Shown here piece after piece: positions 1 to 5,632 of a stretch of 6,102 bases of DNA (its first letter is position 1; every line of letters starts with the position of its first letter). The stretch comes from Candidatus Bathyarchaeota archaeon. GTDB taxonomy: Archaea > Asgardarchaeota > Lokiarchaeia > Sigyniarchaeales > Sigyniarchaeaceae. The notes under the pieces are model-generated. The model was not told the origin of the DNA. It worked only from the letters and a program-made list of their open reading frames with translations, and searched no databases. Made by a program: the position numbers and the translations under genes. The stretch lies in contig WJJB01000401.1 in NCBI GenBank assembly GCA_014729935.1, positions 1 through 6,102 of the forward strand, in the 5' to 3' direction.

Positions 1-373
1 CATAACTTAACCTGTTGAAGAGCCATGATATTCCATACGTTGCACCGAAAATGATTCCCGAAAAACCGTACGTGAGTAACTTCTTGTACTTTGACTTTCT
101 TATCGGAACAGCATCCAAGAATTTCTTTGGATACAACAAGACCACGGTTGCAATGGTTGCGGGGATCAATGGAACCCATAATTCCGCCCAATTCAGCAAG
201 TTGACCCTAATGAAATCAACACCTGCCTTGTTAGCATACATCTGCTTGTCCAAGTTAAGCTCGGCAAGCCACGCTGGAAGAGCCCAACCAAATATGACAC
301 CTGCAATTCCACCGACGATCGCCAAGACGAGAAGTATTCTGAGGTTCTTTCGACCGATATTCTTGTTATACAT
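1..373 (-). CDS. Partial membrane protein of unknown function, C-terminus beyond the left edge
   Basis: I do not recognise the family. The minus strand is open without a stop for 124 codons from an ATG at 373 to the window edge, and the translation has the composition of a real membrane protein. A basic N-terminus (YNKNIGRKNLR) leads into a hydrophobic, Gly-rich helix at about residues 11-31. Further helices lie at about 64-82 and 99-119, the last two separated by a Lys-rich loop (PIRKSKYKK). An in-frame GTG at 385-383, preceded by AGAGG with a 4-base gap, is an alternative start that would add four residues; the next upstream stop is at 448-446. The gene is divergent from the HEAT-repeat gene at 544. 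The plus-strand frame over the same bases is less convincing, because it reads as scrambled low-similarity sequence. The gene is likely real; its function is unknown. Confidence 0.72.
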   Translation of the reverse strand, partial: MYNKNIGRKNLRILLVLAIVGGIAGVIFGWALPAWLAELNLDKQMYANKAGVDFIRVNLLNWAELWVPLIPATIATVVLLYPKKFLDAVPIRKSKYKKLLTYGFSGIIFGATYGISWLFNRLSY

Positions 374-456
374 GATGGATGACACATCGCCTCTTATTCT
401 TGCATTAGTTGTATTGATTGCCCCATATCTCTTTAATGTATCTGGTTATGAGATGA

Positions 457-499
457 AATCGCGAAAGATCCATTCATTACTTATTTATAATTCGCGATT
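457..499. promoter_or_regulatory. Perfect 9-bp inverted repeat flanking a TATA-like box (candidate operator)
   Basis: AATCGCGAA at 457-465 is repeated as its exact complement TTCGCGATT at 491-499, with 25 bases between the arms. Each arm contains the self-complementary hexamer TCGCGA (459-464 and 492-497), and the two hexamers start 33 bp apart, about three helical turns. The TATA-like element of the HEAT gene lies directly against the right arm. The layout is what a dimeric or tetrameric regulator would need to block the promoter. That function is inferred from position and symmetry only. Confidence 0.4.
481..492 (+). promoter_or_regulatory. TATA-like box for the HEAT-repeat gene
   Basis: TTATTTATAATT is the most A/T-rich, TATA-like stretch upstream of the ATG at 544. 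An archaeal start site about 25 bp downstream would fall near 510 and leave a leader of roughly 30 bases, enough to hold the ribosome-binding site at 534-538. The element is nearly symmetric, so it could also serve the divergent minus-strand gene. This is a prediction from sequence and spacing. Confidence 0.4.
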
Positions 500-533
500 C
501 CCTGTTTAATGTAATCGAAGACGCAACTGGGTT

Positions 534-538
534 AAGGT
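534..538 (+). promoter_or_regulatory. Ribosome binding site of the HEAT-repeat gene
   Basis: AAGGT ends 5 bases before the ATG at 544 and supports that start. The matching GAGG ahead of the gene starting at 2889 suggests that Shine-Dalgarno pairing is used by genes with leaders in this genome. Confidence 0.5.
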
Positions 539-543
539 ATATC

Positions 544-1098
544 ATGCCAAAGGCAAGGAGGAAGTACGTGGACGAGCTCATGGACGAGCTGGAAGAGCTA
601 AAAGAACAAAAGGCTTCCCCTTCCAAGTTAAAAAATATCATTGACAAGATTGGCAACTTGGCTGATAAAAAAGCAGTATCCCTGCTTTTGGAATTCATGG
701 ATCACGAGAGAGATTACATCAGGGCAACCACGATTCAAGCCTTGCTGAAAATCCGGTATAAGCATTTACCTGAATTGATCATTGAACGAATGGATGGAGA
801 ACACTCCATGTTAGTCAGGGTCGCAATGCTTGAAGCACTCGGCGAGAGCGAAGATGAATCTTGCCTCCCCCTGCTGCAAGAAACCGTTCAAGATTACCAC
901 GCTCCCGATAAGATCAAGGTGAACGCGATCTTCGCCATTGACCGGCTCACCCGGGGAAGAATCTCTGCCTTGAAAATGCTCGTGGATTACCTGATAGATG
1001 CCAAGAATCCCAAGACTAGGGTGGAAGCAGCAAAAGCACTCGGTAAACTGGGGGATCCCAGGGCAAAACGATTCCTTATCGCGCAATTGGATGACTAA
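544..1098 (+). CDS. HEAT-repeat protein (N-terminal part of an interrupted HEAT-TPR protein)
   Basis: This 184-residue product is a helical-repeat scaffold of the HEAT/PBS-lyase type, a fold that binds other proteins and has no catalytic residues of its own. A charged helical start (residues 6-23, rich in Glu, Lys and Leu) is followed by units at about 27-51, 59-84, 90-115, 123-150 and 158-183. The last unit is the most canonical (RVEAAKALGKLGDPRA). The frame ends at TAA 1096-1098 immediately after the LDD that normally opens the next unit. The same frame then continues with VRKFIIKALVSFGD, the expected second half of that opening, so the product is cut inside a repeat. It is probably the front half of the gene that continues to 2121. 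Start ATG 544 has AAGGT at the right distance. Either it works as a separate short protein or the gene is broken or read through; the sequence alone cannot tell. No signal peptide or membrane helix is seen, so it should be cytoplasmic. Confidence 0.8.
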   Translation: MPKARRKYVDELMDELEELKEQKASPSKLKNIIDKIGNLADKKAVSLLLEFMDHERDYIRATTIQALLKIRYKHLPELIIERMDGEHSMLVRVAMLEALGESEDESCLPLLQETVQDYHAPDKIKVNAIFAIDRLTRGRISALKMLVDYLIDAKNPKTRVEAAKALGKLGDPRAKRFLIAQLDD

Positions 1099-1107
1099 AA
1101 GATTTTT

Positions 1108-2121
1108 GTGAGGAAGTTCATAATCAAGGCACTCGTCTCGTTCGGGGATAAGAGCGTGGTAGACCCCATCATCAATGCATTCACCGATGAAAGCCACTTC
1201 TTGGATAGAGATTTCATAAAGGTTTTGTGGATCTTTCCCGAGTACAAGGGAAAGGAATTGTGGGAGATTATCGAAATGCGAAAGAGGGAAAGCTTGGAAG
1301 AATTGCAAGTTCCCGAAAGTGGCTTGGATGATTCCATAGAGGAACAATCCATGGTACGAGAGGCATTTCAATACGAGCTAGCCGTGAACGAGGGCAAATG
1401 CAAGATACCAGGATCTGAACCTGTTCCAGCGAAACCCGGCAAGGAACCACGGGTGCAGCCAAGGGATTGTGACGATGAAACTGTGATGCTTGAAGAAAGC
1501 AAGGCGCGTGCCAAGCAAGAAATGGTACCCGGCTCACGAGAGAAGGAGATCCAGATGATCAAGCGTGACCTTCTCCATGATTTTAGCAAGTTCTTCAACA
1601 AGGGCGAACGGGCGTACAGAAAGAAATTATACTATGAAGCGGTAACGAACTTCAAGAAGGCTCTTGAAATAAAGTACGATGCTTGGCAAGCGTGGTACAA
1701 CATGGCGCTGGTATTCTATGACATAGAGGAACCTGAAAAGTCGATGGAATGCTTCAAGAAATCATTGAAATTCAAGCCCAACGAGGTGGACACCCTCATC
1801 AACATCGCGTCACTTTACAGGGAAAATGGGAAGTATCATGCAGCAATCAAGTTCTTCCTGCGTGCCTTGGAGCTGGACAAGTATCAAACAGATGTGTGGC
1901 TTGTTCTTGGAAAAATATTCAAGAAATTGAAAATCTTCAAATTCTCGCTTTATTGCCTTGATCAAGTTTTAAAATTGAGTAAAAGCAAGAAGGAACGAAA
2001 GGAAACCAGGAAAATGTACGAGATCATGGTCGAGGCACATCCTGAAGTAAAACCAACCAACCCACTTGAGGAAGAAATGCCGCGCATGCCTGAAGAAGAT
2101 TTGAAATTGAAATTAGATTGA
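1108..2121 (+). CDS. TPR-repeat protein with a leading HEAT unit (C-terminal part of the interrupted HEAT-TPR protein)
   Basis: The 337-residue frame lies in the same reading frame as the HEAT gene before it, with 9 bases between that stop and this GTG. Residues 1-25 complete a HEAT unit begun upstream, and a further degenerate helical unit follows to about 60. Residues 61-155 form a charged linker rich in Glu, Lys and Pro. Four exact 34-residue tetratricopeptide repeats occupy 162-195, 196-229, 230-263 and 264-297, with the usual Ala/Tyr/Leu pattern (for example MALVFYDIEEPEKSMECFKK). A Glu/Pro-rich tail closes the protein. TPRs bind peptides or partner proteins; no enzyme domain is present. 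GTG 1108 has no good ribosome-binding site, and the next in-frame ATG is at 1276, so independent translation is uncertain. The gene ends tail to tail with the membrane-protein gene, overlapping it by 9 bp. No second stop or frameshift is seen across 337 codons, so this part is either still selected or only recently disabled. Confidence 0.78.
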   Translation: MRKFIIKALVSFGDKSVVDPIINAFTDESHFLDRDFIKVLWIFPEYKGKELWEIIEMRKRESLEELQVPESGLDDSIEEQSMVREAFQYELAVNEGKCKIPGSEPVPAKPGKEPRVQPRDCDDETVMLEESKARAKQEMVPGSREKEIQMIKRDLLHDFSKFFNKGERAYRKKLYYEAVTNFKKALEIKYDAWQAWYNMALVFYDIEEPEKSMECFKKSLKFKPNEVDTLINIASLYRENGKYHAAIKFFLRALELDKYQTDVWLVLGKIFKKLKIFKFSLYCLDQVLKLSKSKKERKETRKMYEIMVEAHPEVKPTNPLEEEMPRMPEEDLKLKLD

Positions 2122-2889
2122 GTCCATTGAATCCCTTTCTTTCTCATCATCATTCAAGCCGAACTTGTCCCGGAGAACCACCCACAACAAGGGAACACCC
2201 ACGATATACACCGTGAAAGGGATTATAGTGGTGATGACCAACAAGGTAAGATCACTGAATTCCATGTCCATGAACCTGATGGCTGACCCCAGAAGTAATG
2301 CAGCCGTCCCGAAAGACCCCAGAATCACTGCCCCGTGGTAATAGAAGAATAAATCACCAATAATTTTCGGATTGACCATGGAATCCAAGAGATTAACCGG
2401 ATCTGTATTTTCCAAGAATATTGCGGTTATGGGATTATTGGGGATGATGGAGATGAACAAGATGCACACCATGATCCCACCACACGTTATTAACATCAGG
2501 GGCACGAATTTCTCCACCATCACTTGTGTCCTGATTGCCAGAACTAGCACTACCACTGGAATGAAGTAGAGTGGTTCCATGAACAGGAAGATGTCAAACA
2601 TTCCAATACCATTCACGTGGGAGAATACCAATTGTAAAATCCCGGAATAGACCGTGAAGGCCCCAATGAAGATGATGATAGCATTTCGGCGAGGTAGTTT
2701 TCCACGAAAGAGGTAATAGATCAAGAAAAACGATGAAAATGCTGGGAAAATGGAGAGGGGGTAAGAATGACGCAGCATGAAATAATGTATCGTGGCATTA
2801 ACCACGGTGAATATGAGGCTGTAGATGGCAATACCCACGCTCATTTTACTTGCCTTCTCGCCACCGCCAACAATCTCATGAATTCTCAT
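2113..2889 (-). CDS. Seven-helix integral membrane protein of unknown function
   Basis: I do not recognise the family. The 258-residue product has about seven hydrophobic helices, at roughly 17-37, 45-62, 69-89, 98-119, 129-150, 182-204 and 212-239. A longer polar loop (about 151-181, with NTDPVNLLDS) separates helices five and six, and an acidic tail (DDEKERDSMDS) follows the last helix. Polar or charged residues within or beside helices (H35, H91, E105, H185) could hint at ligand or ion contact, but no known signature is visible. ATG 2889 is supported by GAGG ending 7 bases upstream. It is the last of three minus-strand genes and lies 84 bp after the second hydrolase. It may therefore be cotranscribed, although the gap leaves room for its own promoter. 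Its stop TAA lies inside the 3' end of the convergent TPR gene. A transporter, a sensor or a simple membrane anchor are all possible. Confidence 0.85.
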   Translation of the reverse strand: MRIHEIVGGGEKASKMSVGIAIYSLIFTVVNATIHYFMLRHSYPLSIFPAFSSFFLIYYLFRGKLPRRNAIIIFIGAFTVYSGILQLVFSHVNGIGMFDIFLFMEPLYFIPVVVLVLAIRTQVMVEKFVPLMLITCGGIMVCILFISIIPNNPITAIFLENTDPVNLLDSMVNPKIIGDLFFYYHGAVILGSFGTAALLLGSAIRFMDMEFSDLTLLVITTIIPFTVYIVGVPLLWVVLRDKFGLNDDEKERDSMDSI

Positions 2890-2892
2890 CGT

Positions 2893-2900
2893 GGATCCTC
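2893..2900 (-). promoter_or_regulatory. Ribosome binding site of the seven-helix protein gene
   Basis: On the minus strand GAGGATCC precedes the ATG at 2889, with 7 bases between GAGG and the start codon. This supports the chosen start and shows that the gene has a leader or lies within an operon transcript. Confidence 0.55.
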
Positions 2901-2973
2901 GTCTCTTGATGCATGTAGGGTAAAAACCCGGTTACTTGAATGATAATGTGGATCTATAGATTAATGGTTTTGG

Positions 2974-3798
2974 TCACCAAGCGATGTGTTTTTTCAAGGT
3001 GCTCTGATAAAGACGCGTGAGGTTTCCAGCAAAGATATCTTGCTTTTCAGCTTGGGTAATATCAAGGGAAAATATTTTTTCCAGCTCTACCTGGGGCGCA
3101 AGGCTTGGGAAATCCGACCCGAAGAGCACCTTCTGCACGCCGATGCGTGCATCATCAACTGCCCCCTGGATCATGTATTGGTACCCTTGCCCAGAAATTT
3201 CCAGGTACACGTTTTCATGCTCAGCAGCAGCCTTGTATGCTTGGTCTACTTGAGGCCCCAAGCCCATGTGACCCACGATGAACGGTAGATCAGGGAACCG
3301 TGCCGCTTGTGCCACGATATCACGAAGATTACCGTGGGACCCGGTGTGCGAGATTACTATCATCCGGTGCTCCTGGCAGAACTCGAAGATGTCGGAAAAC
3401 TCGGGAGACTTGAAATCCAATTTCTGGTAATCCGGATGTATTTTCAAGCCAAACAATCCCAATTCATGGACCTGGTTCAGTTGTTGCTCAAGATCTCCCA
3501 TTTTTGGAGATACCATCCCCAAAGGAAATAACCTTCCCTTCCCATTCTTCCCCATTAAGGACATGAATTGGTTATCTTCCGGAATCACCGAGAAGACTTG
3601 ACTTTTATCGATCCCATAATGATCCATCAGCATCAAGTATAACTCCACGAGTTTCTTGGTGCTACCTTTTAGGAATTCCCCATGTTGCTTGATGAATTCT
3701 ATGCTTTCCAAGGTTGCGATATCTTCGAGTTCCTCGAATCTTGCCATCTTCACGACGGATGCCCAATGGCTGTGTGCATCGAAGATCTTGTACTCCAT
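2974..3798 (-). CDS. Amidohydrolase-2 family metal-dependent hydrolase (COG2159 type)
   Basis: This 274-residue protein is a TIM-barrel metallohydrolase of the amidohydrolase-2 group, whose members hydrolyse or decarboxylate small carboxylic or ring compounds using a bound metal, often zinc. Visible signature residues are D7-x-H9-x-H11 at the end of the first strand, K119 and H121 (GLKIHP), H151 (VISHTG), H177 (VGHMG) and D229 (LFGSDFP). The full set of expected ligands is present, so it should be active. The substrate cannot be named. The length is near the short end of the family. It starts 11 bp after the stop of the related upstream gene, pointing to an operon and an old tandem duplication. 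ATG 3798 puts the DAHSH motif seven residues in, as expected. The only strong Shine-Dalgarno-like sequence lies 25 bases upstream, inside the preceding gene. The protein is cytoplasmic, with no signal peptide. Confidence 0.88.
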   Translation of the reverse strand: MEYKIFDAHSHWASVVKMARFEELEDIATLESIEFIKQHGEFLKGSTKKLVELYLMLMDHYGIDKSQVFSVIPEDNQFMSLMGKNGKGRLFPLGMVSPKMGDLEQQLNQVHELGLFGLKIHPDYQKLDFKSPEFSDIFEFCQEHRMIVISHTGSHGNLRDIVAQAARFPDLPFIVGHMGLGPQVDQAYKAAAEHENVYLEISGQGYQYMIQGAVDDARIGVQKVLFGSDFPSLAPQVELEKIFSLDITQAEKQDIFAGNLTRLYQSTLKKHIAW

Positions 3799-3809
3799 CC
3801 CATCCCGGG

Positions 3810-4550
3810 TTATAATTTCAATAACCTCCTGGCATTGTCGTGCAAGATCGCCCGCTTTTCGTTCTTGGATAAACTCAAGATTTCAATCTTTTTTAATTCA
3901 ACTTGGAAAGATGAATAAGGCTCATTGGAGCCAAAAAGAATGCGATTATTGCCGTTCTCCACCCTTGTAGATATTTTTTCCAATTCAGAGGGAACAGGCA
4001 ATAGTGATGTTTCGACCAAGGTATTATTTCTTAATTCCAAGACTTCCTTGGCTAAAAGGTAACTATCATTATTTCCCGCGTGCCCCATGACCAGCTTGCA
4101 GCTTGGAAAGTGTTTTGCAAATCGGCCAAACCTTGATTTGAGTAGCGGCCGGTACTTGTTATAGATGGGAACCCCAGGGTGATCCGTATGGACGTAAACC
4201 GGAACATCGAGACCCTCGATGACGTCCATGAAAGGTTTCATGAATTCTTTCTTGTTCACGGGAATATCTTGGAGTATCGGATGAATCTTGATCCCGGATG
4301 CGTTCACGTGCTCAAAATCTTCTCGAATGTTAATGGGATCCTTGGAAAAATCGATGCCAATGAAGGCAAGAATGCGTCCACCGTGATCTTGTATAACCTC
4401 GCGTGCGAAATCATGATATGATTCCAGGTCATCAAAATCGTCAAATGCTGGATGGATAACACTAGTAACCACATTCTCTCTATCCACTAGATGGTCAACT
4501 GACCTTTTCAAAGCATGGCAATGGAAATCGATGATGTCATTGGCGTGCAT
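3810..4550 (-). CDS. Amidohydrolase-2 family protein with Asn at the usual active-site Asp
   Basis: The 246-residue product is a second TIM-barrel metallohydrolase-like protein of the amidohydrolase-2 (COG2159) type, related to its downstream neighbour. It shows D8-x-H10-x-H12 (DFHCHA), K88 and H90 (GIKIHP), H121 (VYVHTDHP) and H157 (MGHAG). At the position of the conserved Asp it has N209 (ILFGSNEPYS, against VLFGSDFPS in the neighbour). In ACMSD-like members this Asp is a metal ligand and helps activate water, so the protein may be altered, weakly active or a regulatory partner. Asn here is, however, also known in some related TIM-barrel hydrolases. The alignment of the two products around this point (PxxxxQVELxKI) confirms that they are homologous. 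ATG 4550 lies about 25-30 bp from a TATA-like box, so its mRNA is probably leaderless. It is the first gene of the three-gene minus-strand cluster. The substrate is unknown. Confidence 0.87.
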   Translation of the reverse strand: MHANDIIDFHCHALKRSVDHLVDRENVVTSVIHPAFDDFDDLESYHDFAREVIQDHGGRILAFIGIDFSKDPINIREDFEHVNASGIKIHPILQDIPVNKKEFMKPFMDVIEGLDVPVYVHTDHPGVPIYNKYRPLLKSRFGRFAKHFPSCKLVMGHAGNNDSYLLAKEVLELRNNTLVETSLLPVPSELEKISTRVENGNNRILFGSNEPYSSFQVELKKIEILSLSKNEKRAILHDNARRLLKL

Positions 4551-4574
4551 CTAAGCTTACCATTAGGCCCTAGC

Positions 4575-4584
4575 AATATTAAAA
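4575..4584 (-). promoter_or_regulatory. TATA-like promoter of the hydrolase cluster, leaderless type
   Basis: Read on the minus strand, the element is TTTTAATATT, preceded by the purine-containing GAACGG where a BRE would sit. Its centre is about 30 bases from the ATG at 4550. An archaeal start site some 25 bases downstream would therefore fall within a few bases of the start codon. No ribosome-binding site is seen between, in keeping with a leaderless mRNA. This is a prediction. Confidence 0.5.
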
Positions 4585-4742
4585 CCGTTCATTCAACCTT
4601 TGGACGAGCTGGGCATTGCTTCCCATCGCCCAGGTTGCAGTCACCGTGGTGAAGGATCGCGACCGGCTGAGAACATTTTCAAGAGGGGGATTGCTCATGT
4701 GAAGATGCAATCGAGCCATGGGTCCCACGCTGGCTGACCCCA

Positions 4743-4756
4743 GTGAAACATATATA
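4743..4756 (+). promoter_or_regulatory. BRE/TATA promoter of the cysteine-rich protein gene
   Basis: GTGAAAC (4743-4749) followed by TATATA (4751-4756) resembles an archaeal BRE plus TATA box. A start site about 25 bases downstream of the box would lie near 4779, giving a leader of roughly 10 bases before the ATG at 4790. No Shine-Dalgarno sequence is visible in that leader. This is the best promoter match in the window. Confidence 0.6.
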
Positions 4757-4789
4757 CATTAGACTTTCTAACAATGATGGGATTGCTAA

Positions 4790-5632
4790 ATGTCACGTGA
4801 TGAGGTCGAATCATGCTTGGATGCATGGAGAGATCGAACGGATCTGAGCAAGGACGACATGTTCCATCTAATCAAGATCTTCAATAGAGCCATGCTTTCG
4901 AATGTAACCGGCCCCGATTGCACCGATAGGATGGTGTGCCAAGATAATTGCTGTTCCATCATGATTGATATACCTGATTTTCTAGCGTGGGCGTACGTGG
5001 AGGGGGGGTATCTTGAACCACACCAGATACGCAGGGGAACCGTGTTCGCGTGGACCCTATCTGTTGATCCCGTGTGGAGCGATTGCGTGTTCCTCGATAG
5101 GGATTCACGGAAGTGCAGGATATACGTGGAAAACTTGGATATTCGTCCTCCACAGTGTGCAGTGTATCCGGCAGGTTTCATCAAGGGAAACCAGTCGTGC
5201 AAGGGAAAGGCAGGCCCGTGGACCATTATTGATATTCACGTGGGTAACGCGTGCAAGGAATTGATGGAAATATACAAGATGCATGCCTTGAGGGAATTCA
5301 AGATGATGGAACGATCCATCGTGGAAACTTTAACCGCTCGGTTGAAACCCGTTATGCAAGAAATAGCGTGTTTTCGTCCCTCGAAGATTGCTGGAATAAG
5401 GGACGCGTGGGAGGGATTCACCATCCTCGAAGCCGAGGGCATCAGCTTGTCCCTTTCTCGGATATGCCGGAGGGTAAATCCAAAATGCATCACCCCCTTC
5501 ACAACTTGCAAGAGCCTCTGCAACCAAGTTGCCAGTTTCTTTGAAGAAAACATCCCAAACGCATTAGCCACCATCATCCAAGAAGATGGCATGAAGGAGA
5601 AATATCTCTTGAAAGACTTGGTTTTCCCTTGA
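4790..5632 (+). CDS. YkgJ/CxxCxxCC-type cysteine-cluster protein with extra C-terminal cysteines
   Basis: The 280-residue product matches the YkgJ (COG0727, CxxCxxCC domain) pattern, a widespread family with about eight conserved cysteines thought to hold zinc or an iron-sulfur cluster; its reaction is not established. Visible cysteines are C44, C50, C54 and C55 (CTDRMVCQDNCC), C99 (SDCVFLD), C109 (KCRIY), C123 (RPPQCAVYP) and C137. The words FLD, C-RIY and RPxxCxxYP are typical. The N-terminal spacing is looser than the family name implies. Further cysteines at C155, C194 and a C-terminal group C226, C233, C240, C244 lie outside the usual domain and could bind a second metal. The C-terminal 130 or so residues are otherwise not recognised. 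There is no signal peptide, so a cytoplasmic site is likely. The start is ATG 4790, about 37 bases from the TATA box; upstream ATGs at 4774 and 4777 are out of frame. It is probably monocistronic, ending at a hairpin with a T-run. Confidence 0.82.
   Translation: MSRDEVESCLDAWRDRTDLSKDDMFHLIKIFNRAMLSNVTGPDCTDRMVCQDNCCSIMIDIPDFLAWAYVEGGYLEPHQIRRGTVFAWTLSVDPVWSDCVFLDRDSRKCRIYVENLDIRPPQCAVYPAGFIKGNQSCKGKAGPWTIIDIHVGNACKELMEIYKMHALREFKMMERSIVETLTARLKPVMQEIACFRPSKIAGIRDAWEGFTILEAEGISLSLSRICRRVNPKCITPFTTCKSLCNQVASFFEENIPNALATIIQEDGMKEKYLLKDLVFP

Larger units (their letters stand above)
4551..4789. other. Divergent intergenic region with two promoters and small repeats
   Basis: I see no credible gene in these 239 bases. 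They contain the TATA-like box of the minus-strand hydrolase cluster (4575-4584) and that of the plus-strand cysteine-rich gene (4743-4756). They also hold a TCGCGA palindrome at 4657-4662 and a 6-bp inverted repeat GATTGC/GCAATC (4689-4694 and 4707-4712). GGGATTGCT occurs as a direct repeat at 4687-4695 and 4779-4787, and a GGGTC/GACCC pair (4720-4724 and 4736-4740) lies just upstream of the plus-strand promoter. The region probably controls both transcripts. Confidence 0.5.

Noticed and set aside
15..509. Plus-strand 164-codon frame over the left edge region
   Set aside because: Its translation has no coherent domain or helix pattern, while the minus strand over the same bases gives a clear membrane protein. 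It also runs through the promoter region of the HEAT gene.
811..1371. Minus-strand 186-codon frame
   Set aside because: It lies antisense to clear HEAT repeats and across the split site. It is a shadow of the real frame and has no recognisable domain.
2918..2929. Small hairpin GGGTAAAAACCC
   Set aside because: Four base pairs with a four-base loop are too weak to call a terminator or riboswitch.
2952..2961. 10-bp palindrome ATCTATAGAT between the second hydrolase and the membrane protein gene
   Set aside because: It is A/T-rich and short. It could be a TATA element or operator, but no BRE or well-placed start supports it.
4537..4563. Very short upstream frame (8 codons) overlapping the start of the first hydrolase
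   Set aside because: The TATA box places the transcription start at or after its ATG, so it would probably not be in the mRNA.
4793..4800. 8-bp palindrome TCACGTGA at the start of the cysteine-rich gene
   Set aside because: The core CACGTG also occurs inside other genes of the window, so it is probably codon content and not an operator.
4786..5226. Minus-strand 146-codon frame
   Set aside because: It lies antisense to the conserved cysteine motifs of the YkgJ-type gene, and its own translation shows no family pattern.
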